Part shown: piece after piece, positions 61,396 to 64,000 of the stretch
Layout: the number at the start of each line of letters is the position of its first letter
Position numbering within the stretch: the stretch's first letter is position 1
Assembly (NCBI GenBank): GCA_006738865.1
Contig: AP019701.1
Location: 2,166,001 to 2,230,000 of the forward strand
Direction of reading: 5' to 3'
DNA length: 64,000 nucleotides
Source of the DNA: Allostella sp. ATCC 35155
GTDB taxonomy: Bacteria > Pseudomonadota > Alphaproteobacteria > ATCC43930 > Allostellaceae
Position numbers and translations under genes: made by a program
Notes under the pieces: generated by a model
Seen by the model: the letters and a program-made list of their open reading frames with translations, nothing else
The model's database searches: none
What the model was told of the DNA's origin: nothing

Positions 61396-62790
61396 CTACT
61401 GCCGATCCGGGGGCGACCGGCGGCTGGCCGGCCGGGTGTCGAACAGGGCCACGAGGTCGGCCGCGGTACCGATCTCGGTCTGGGACAGCTCGGTGCGCGC
61501 CGGCCGCCGCCCGCGGAGCGGCGGCATGAGCGCACGCTCGAAGCCGAGCTTGCTTGCCTCCTTGAGGCGCTGTTCCGTCTGGCTCACCGCACGCACCTCG
61601 CCCGAGAGGCCGATCTCGCCGAACACCACCGTCGCCGCCGGCAAAGCCTCGCCCGTCGAGGCCGAGATCAACGCCGCTGCAACGGCGAGGTCGGCTGCCG
61701 GTTCCTGGATGCGCAGACCACCTGCGACATTGAGATAGATATCGTTGGCGCCGAGCGCCACCCCGGCGCGCGCTTCCAGCACCGCCAGGATCATGGACAG
61801 GCGCCCGCCGTCCCAGCCGACCACCGCGCGCCGGGGGGTGCCGGGGGCGGACGGGGCGACCAGCGCCTGGATTTCGACCAGGACCGGGCGCGTGCCCTCC
61901 ATGCCGGCGAAGACGGCCGCGCCCGACACGTCGCCCTGGCGATCGGCGAGGAAGAGGGCGGAGGGATTGGTCACCTCGGCCAGCCCACGGTCGGTCATCT
62001 CGAAGACCCCGATCTCGTCGGTCGGCCCGAAGCGGTTCTTGACCGCCCGCAGGATGCGGAACTGGTGGCCGCGCTCGCCCTCGAAATAGAGGACGGTGTC
62101 GACCATGTGCTCCAGCACGCGGGGTCCGGCGATCGTCCCCTCCTTGGTGACGTGGCCGACGAGAACCAGCGCGAAGCCGCGCCGCTTGGCGAGGCGGATC
62201 AGTTCCTGTGCGCTCGACCGCACCTGGGCGACGGTGCCGGGCGCGGAGTCGAGCGTGTCGAGATACATGGTCTGGATCGAATCGATCACGACCATCGCCG
62301 GCGCCTCGCCCTGGTCGAGGGAGGCGACGATGTCGCGGACGCTGGTCGCGGCCGCGAGCGCCACCGGCGCCGCCGCGACATCGAGGCGGCGGGCGCGCAT
62401 GCGCACCTGCTCGACGGCTTCCTCGCCGGAGATGTAGATCACCGGACCGGTCGCCGCGAGACGCGCGGCGACCTGCAGGAGCAGCGTCGACTTGCCGATG
62501 CCGGGGTCGCCGCCCACCAGCAGCGCGCTGCCCGGCACCAGCCCGCCGCCGGCCACGCGGTCGAATTCGCCGATGCCGACCACGCGGCGCGGCGCCTCCT
62601 CGCCGGGGCCGGACAGTCCGACCAGTTCGATGCGCCGGCCCTTGCCCGGTCCCAGCCCCTTCGGCGGAGCCTCGCCGCCCGACTCTTCGACCAGGGAGTT
62701 CCAGGCGCCGCAATCCTCGCACCGCCCGGCCCATTTGGGATGGACGGCGCCGCATTGCTGGCAGACGAAGCGGGCAGCCGGCCGGGCCAT
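61396..62790 (-). CDS. radA: DNA repair protein RadA
   Basis: A 464-residue protein: zinc ribbon CQQCGAVHPKWAGRCEDCG, ATPase Walker A GGDPGIGKST, Walker B region AMVVIDSIQTMYLD, RadA-specific KNRFG (AVKNRFGPTDEIG) and a C-terminal Lon protease-like domain (GEIGLSGEVRAVSQTEQRLKEA). RadA is a DnaB-type helicase in recombination and branch migration. It starts 37 bp after the mlaF stop and probably shares a message with cvpA. Confidence 0.96.
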   Translation of the reverse strand: MARPAARFVCQQCGAVHPKWAGRCEDCGAWNSLVEESGGEAPPKGLGPGKGRRIELVGLSGPGEEAPRRVVGIGEFDRVAGGGLVPGSALLVGGDPGIGKSTLLLQVAARLAATGPVIYISGEEAVEQVRMRARRLDVAAAPVALAAATSVRDIVASLDQGEAPAMVVIDSIQTMYLDTLDSAPGTVAQVRSSAQELIRLAKRRGFALVLVGHVTKEGTIAGPRVLEHMVDTVLYFEGERGHQFRILRAVKNRFGPTDEIGVFEMTDRGLAEVTNPSALFLADRQGDVSGAAVFAGMEGTRPVLVEIQALVAPSAPGTPRRAVVGWDGGRLSMILAVLEARAGVALGANDIYLNVAGGLRIQEPAADLAVAAALISASTGEALPAATVVFGEIGLSGEVRAVSQTEQRLKEASKLGFERALMPPLRGRRPARTELSQTEIGTAADLVALFDTRPASRRSPPDRQ

Positions 62791-62827
62791 CGCGCTCAGC
62801 GGGGGGCGGGCGGGGCAGGGGCGGCCG

Positions 62828-63604
62828 TCACAGCGGCCGCACCTCCATCTTGATCGGCCCTTCGGCGTGACCGTTCACGAACTGGTCGACATAGGCATTG
62901 CCCGAGGAGTCGATCGCCGAGGCGGGGCCGTTCCAGATGATGCGGCCGCCATAGATCATGGCCACCCGGGTCGCGATCTTGCGGGCCGAGTGCATGTCGT
63001 GGGTGATGGTGATCGTCGTGGCGCCGAGTTCGTGGACGCAGTCGACGATGAGGTTGTTGATGACGTCGGCCATGATCGGGTCGAGGCCGGTCGTCGGCTC
63101 GTCGAAGAGGATGATCTCCGGCTCGGTCGCGATGGCGCGGGCGAGGGCGACGCGCTTCTGCATGCCGCCGGAAAGTTCCGACGGATGGAGGTTGCCGACC
63201 TGCTCGCTGAGCCCGACCGCGGCGAGCTTGTGCAGCGCGACGGCCTTGGCTTCGCCGCGGGAGACGCCGCGGCCCTGGATGAGGCCGAAGGCGACGTTCT
63301 CCCAGACCGGCAGGCTGTCGAACAGGGCGCCGCCCTGGAAGAGCATGCCGAACTTGCCCATGACGCGCTCGCGGCCGCGGCGGTCGAGCTTGGTGATGTC
63401 CTCGCCGTCGATGACGATGCTGCCGGAATCCGGGGCGATCAGGCCGAGGATGCACTTGATCATGACCGACTTGCCGCTGCCCGAGCCGCCGATGACGACC
63501 AGCGACTCGCCCTGCGCGATGTCGAGGTCGACGCCGTCCAGCACCACCTTCGGGCCGAACCGCTTGCTGAGGCCGCGGACCTGGATCTTGGGGGCTGCCG
63601 TCAT
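62828..63604 (-). CDS. mlaF: MlaF-type ABC transporter ATP-binding protein (lipid transport)
   Basis: A 258-residue ATPase: Walker A GGSGSGKSV, Q-loop FGMLFQGGALFDSLPVWENVAF, signature ELSGGMQKRVALARAI, Walker B IILFDEPTTGLDP and H-loop ITHDMHSARKI. The MlaF/MKL type drives phospholipid exchange between the two membranes. Its ATG overlaps the mlaE stop as ATGA. The 20-residue C-terminal tail is also typical of MlaF. Confidence 0.93.
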   Translation of the reverse strand: MTAAPKIQVRGLSKRFGPKVVLDGVDLDIAQGESLVVIGGSGSGKSVMIKCILGLIAPDSGSIVIDGEDITKLDRRGRERVMGKFGMLFQGGALFDSLPVWENVAFGLIQGRGVSRGEAKAVALHKLAAVGLSEQVGNLHPSELSGGMQKRVALARAIATEPEIILFDEPTTGLDPIMADVINNLIVDCVHELGATTITITHDMHSARKIATRVAMIYGGRIIWNGPASAIDSSGNAYVDQFVNGHAEGPIKMEVRPL

Positions 63605-64000
63605 TGGCGAGAGAAGAACAGCTCGGTGATGAGGTAGTTCGACAGCAGGATCAGGATCGAGGCGGTGACGACCGCCTGGGTCGTGGCCGTGCCGACGCCC
63701 TGCGCCCCGCCGCGCGAGCGATAGCCGTGGTAGCAGCCCATCAGCGCGATCAGGAAGCCGAACACCGACGCCTTGACCAGGCCGGACACGACATCCATGA
63801 CCTGGAGATAGTCGAAGGTCCGCTTGAGATAGCTGGCGGGATTGAAGCCCAGCTTGTGGACCGAGACGACATAGCCGCCGAAGACGCCGATGACGTCGGC
63901 CACCAGCACCAGCAGCGGCAGCATGGTCATGCCGGCGAGCAGCCGCGGGGCCACGAGATACTTCATCGGATTGGTGGCGAGGGTCGACAGCGCGTCGATC
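63601..64000 (-). CDS. mlaE: MlaE-type lipid transport permease, 5' truncated by window edge
   Basis: The C-terminal 132 codons are present and the frame runs past base 64000 (IDALSTLATNPMKYLVAPR is the MlaE coupling segment). Helices follow: LLAGMTMLPLLVLVADVIGVFGGYVV, LVKASVFGFLIALMGCYHG, then GGAQGVGTATTQAVVTASILILLSNYLI. This is the DUF140/MlaE permease that works with MlaF. The in-frame ATG at 63966 is internal to the protein, not the start. Confidence 0.94.
   Translation of the reverse strand, partial: IDALSTLATNPMKYLVAPRLLAGMTMLPLLVLVADVIGVFGGYVVSVHKLGFNPASYLKRTFDYLQVMDVVSGLVKASVFGFLIALMGCYHGYRSRGGAQGVGTATTQAVVTASILILLSNYLITELFFSRQ

Overview
The window is about 70% G+C by eye, densely coded, and reads like chromosome from an alphaproteobacterium, probably of the Rhodospirillales type. 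Reasons: the DUF2794 gene, the YfgM-like/bamB/der block, the radA-cvpA-purF-SDR order, an alphaproteobacterial GreA/B protein starting MSKAF, thiO-thiS-thiG behind a TPP riboswitch, a phasin-like protein, and a very large share of TRAP and ABC uptake systems. No rRNA, tRNA, CRISPR array, prophage or complete insertion sequence was recognised. The species cannot be named from the sequence alone.

Layout. 1-1614: the end of a hybrid histidine kinase and a methyltransferase. 1577-4417 (minus): a DctPQM TRAP transporter. 4418-5500: a spacer and an orphan phosphoribosyltransferase-like gene. 5590-9395: an SDR protein lacking its catalytic residues, divergent from a FadR-type regulator, an Fe-S sugar-acid dehydratase and a small monooxygenase. 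9694-11817: an acidic protein of tandem ~101-residue modules. 11828-15569: phasin-like, DHFR-like, berberine-bridge-type flavoprotein and GreA/B genes. 15631-19941: a secreted hydrolase and a cardiolipin synthase/YbhN/YbhP set. 20211-28065: a one-direction catabolic and uptake block (amidohydrolase, LivK, IclR regulator, LivHMGF, tautomerase, SMP-30 lactonase) with a palindromic operator candidate. 28084-33558: MASE1 histidine kinase, protein phosphatase, lipid-type ABC exporter and an enolase-superfamily enzyme. 33663-36673 and 38717-41871: two polar amino acid-type ABC importers, separated by an ArsR/MFS pair. 41879-42455: a small conserved ORF, gene remnants and a REP-like inverted repeat. 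42452-44456: otnC and otnK, divergent. 44461-48891: an exported MetX-like hydrolase and a TAXI-TRAP system with an internal terminator. 48961-51198: TPP riboswitch and thiOSG. 51203-64000: housekeeping genes (DUF2794, YfgM-like, bamB, der, a TPR glycosyltransferase, glycerophosphodiesterase, SDR, purF, cvpA, radA, mlaF, mlaE).

How it works together. Much of the window supports scavenging of organic acids and amino acids: two TRAP systems, one branched-chain-type ABC importer and two polar amino acid ABC importers sit beside small catabolic modules (sugar-acid dehydratase, tetronate kinase/decarboxylase, lactonase/tautomerase, enolase-superfamily enzyme), several with their own regulator (FadR, IclR, ArsR). 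The last 13 kb is core envelope and nucleotide metabolism.

The observations most worth checking are the tandem-module protein at 9694, the IclR-type palindrome at 21562, the catalytically stripped SDR at 5590, the enolase-superfamily protein with a substituted metal ligand at 32464, the riboswitch whose closing helix covers the thiO ribosome site, and the remnant/REP junction at 42054-42455. I saw nothing that I can call a new defence or mobile system.
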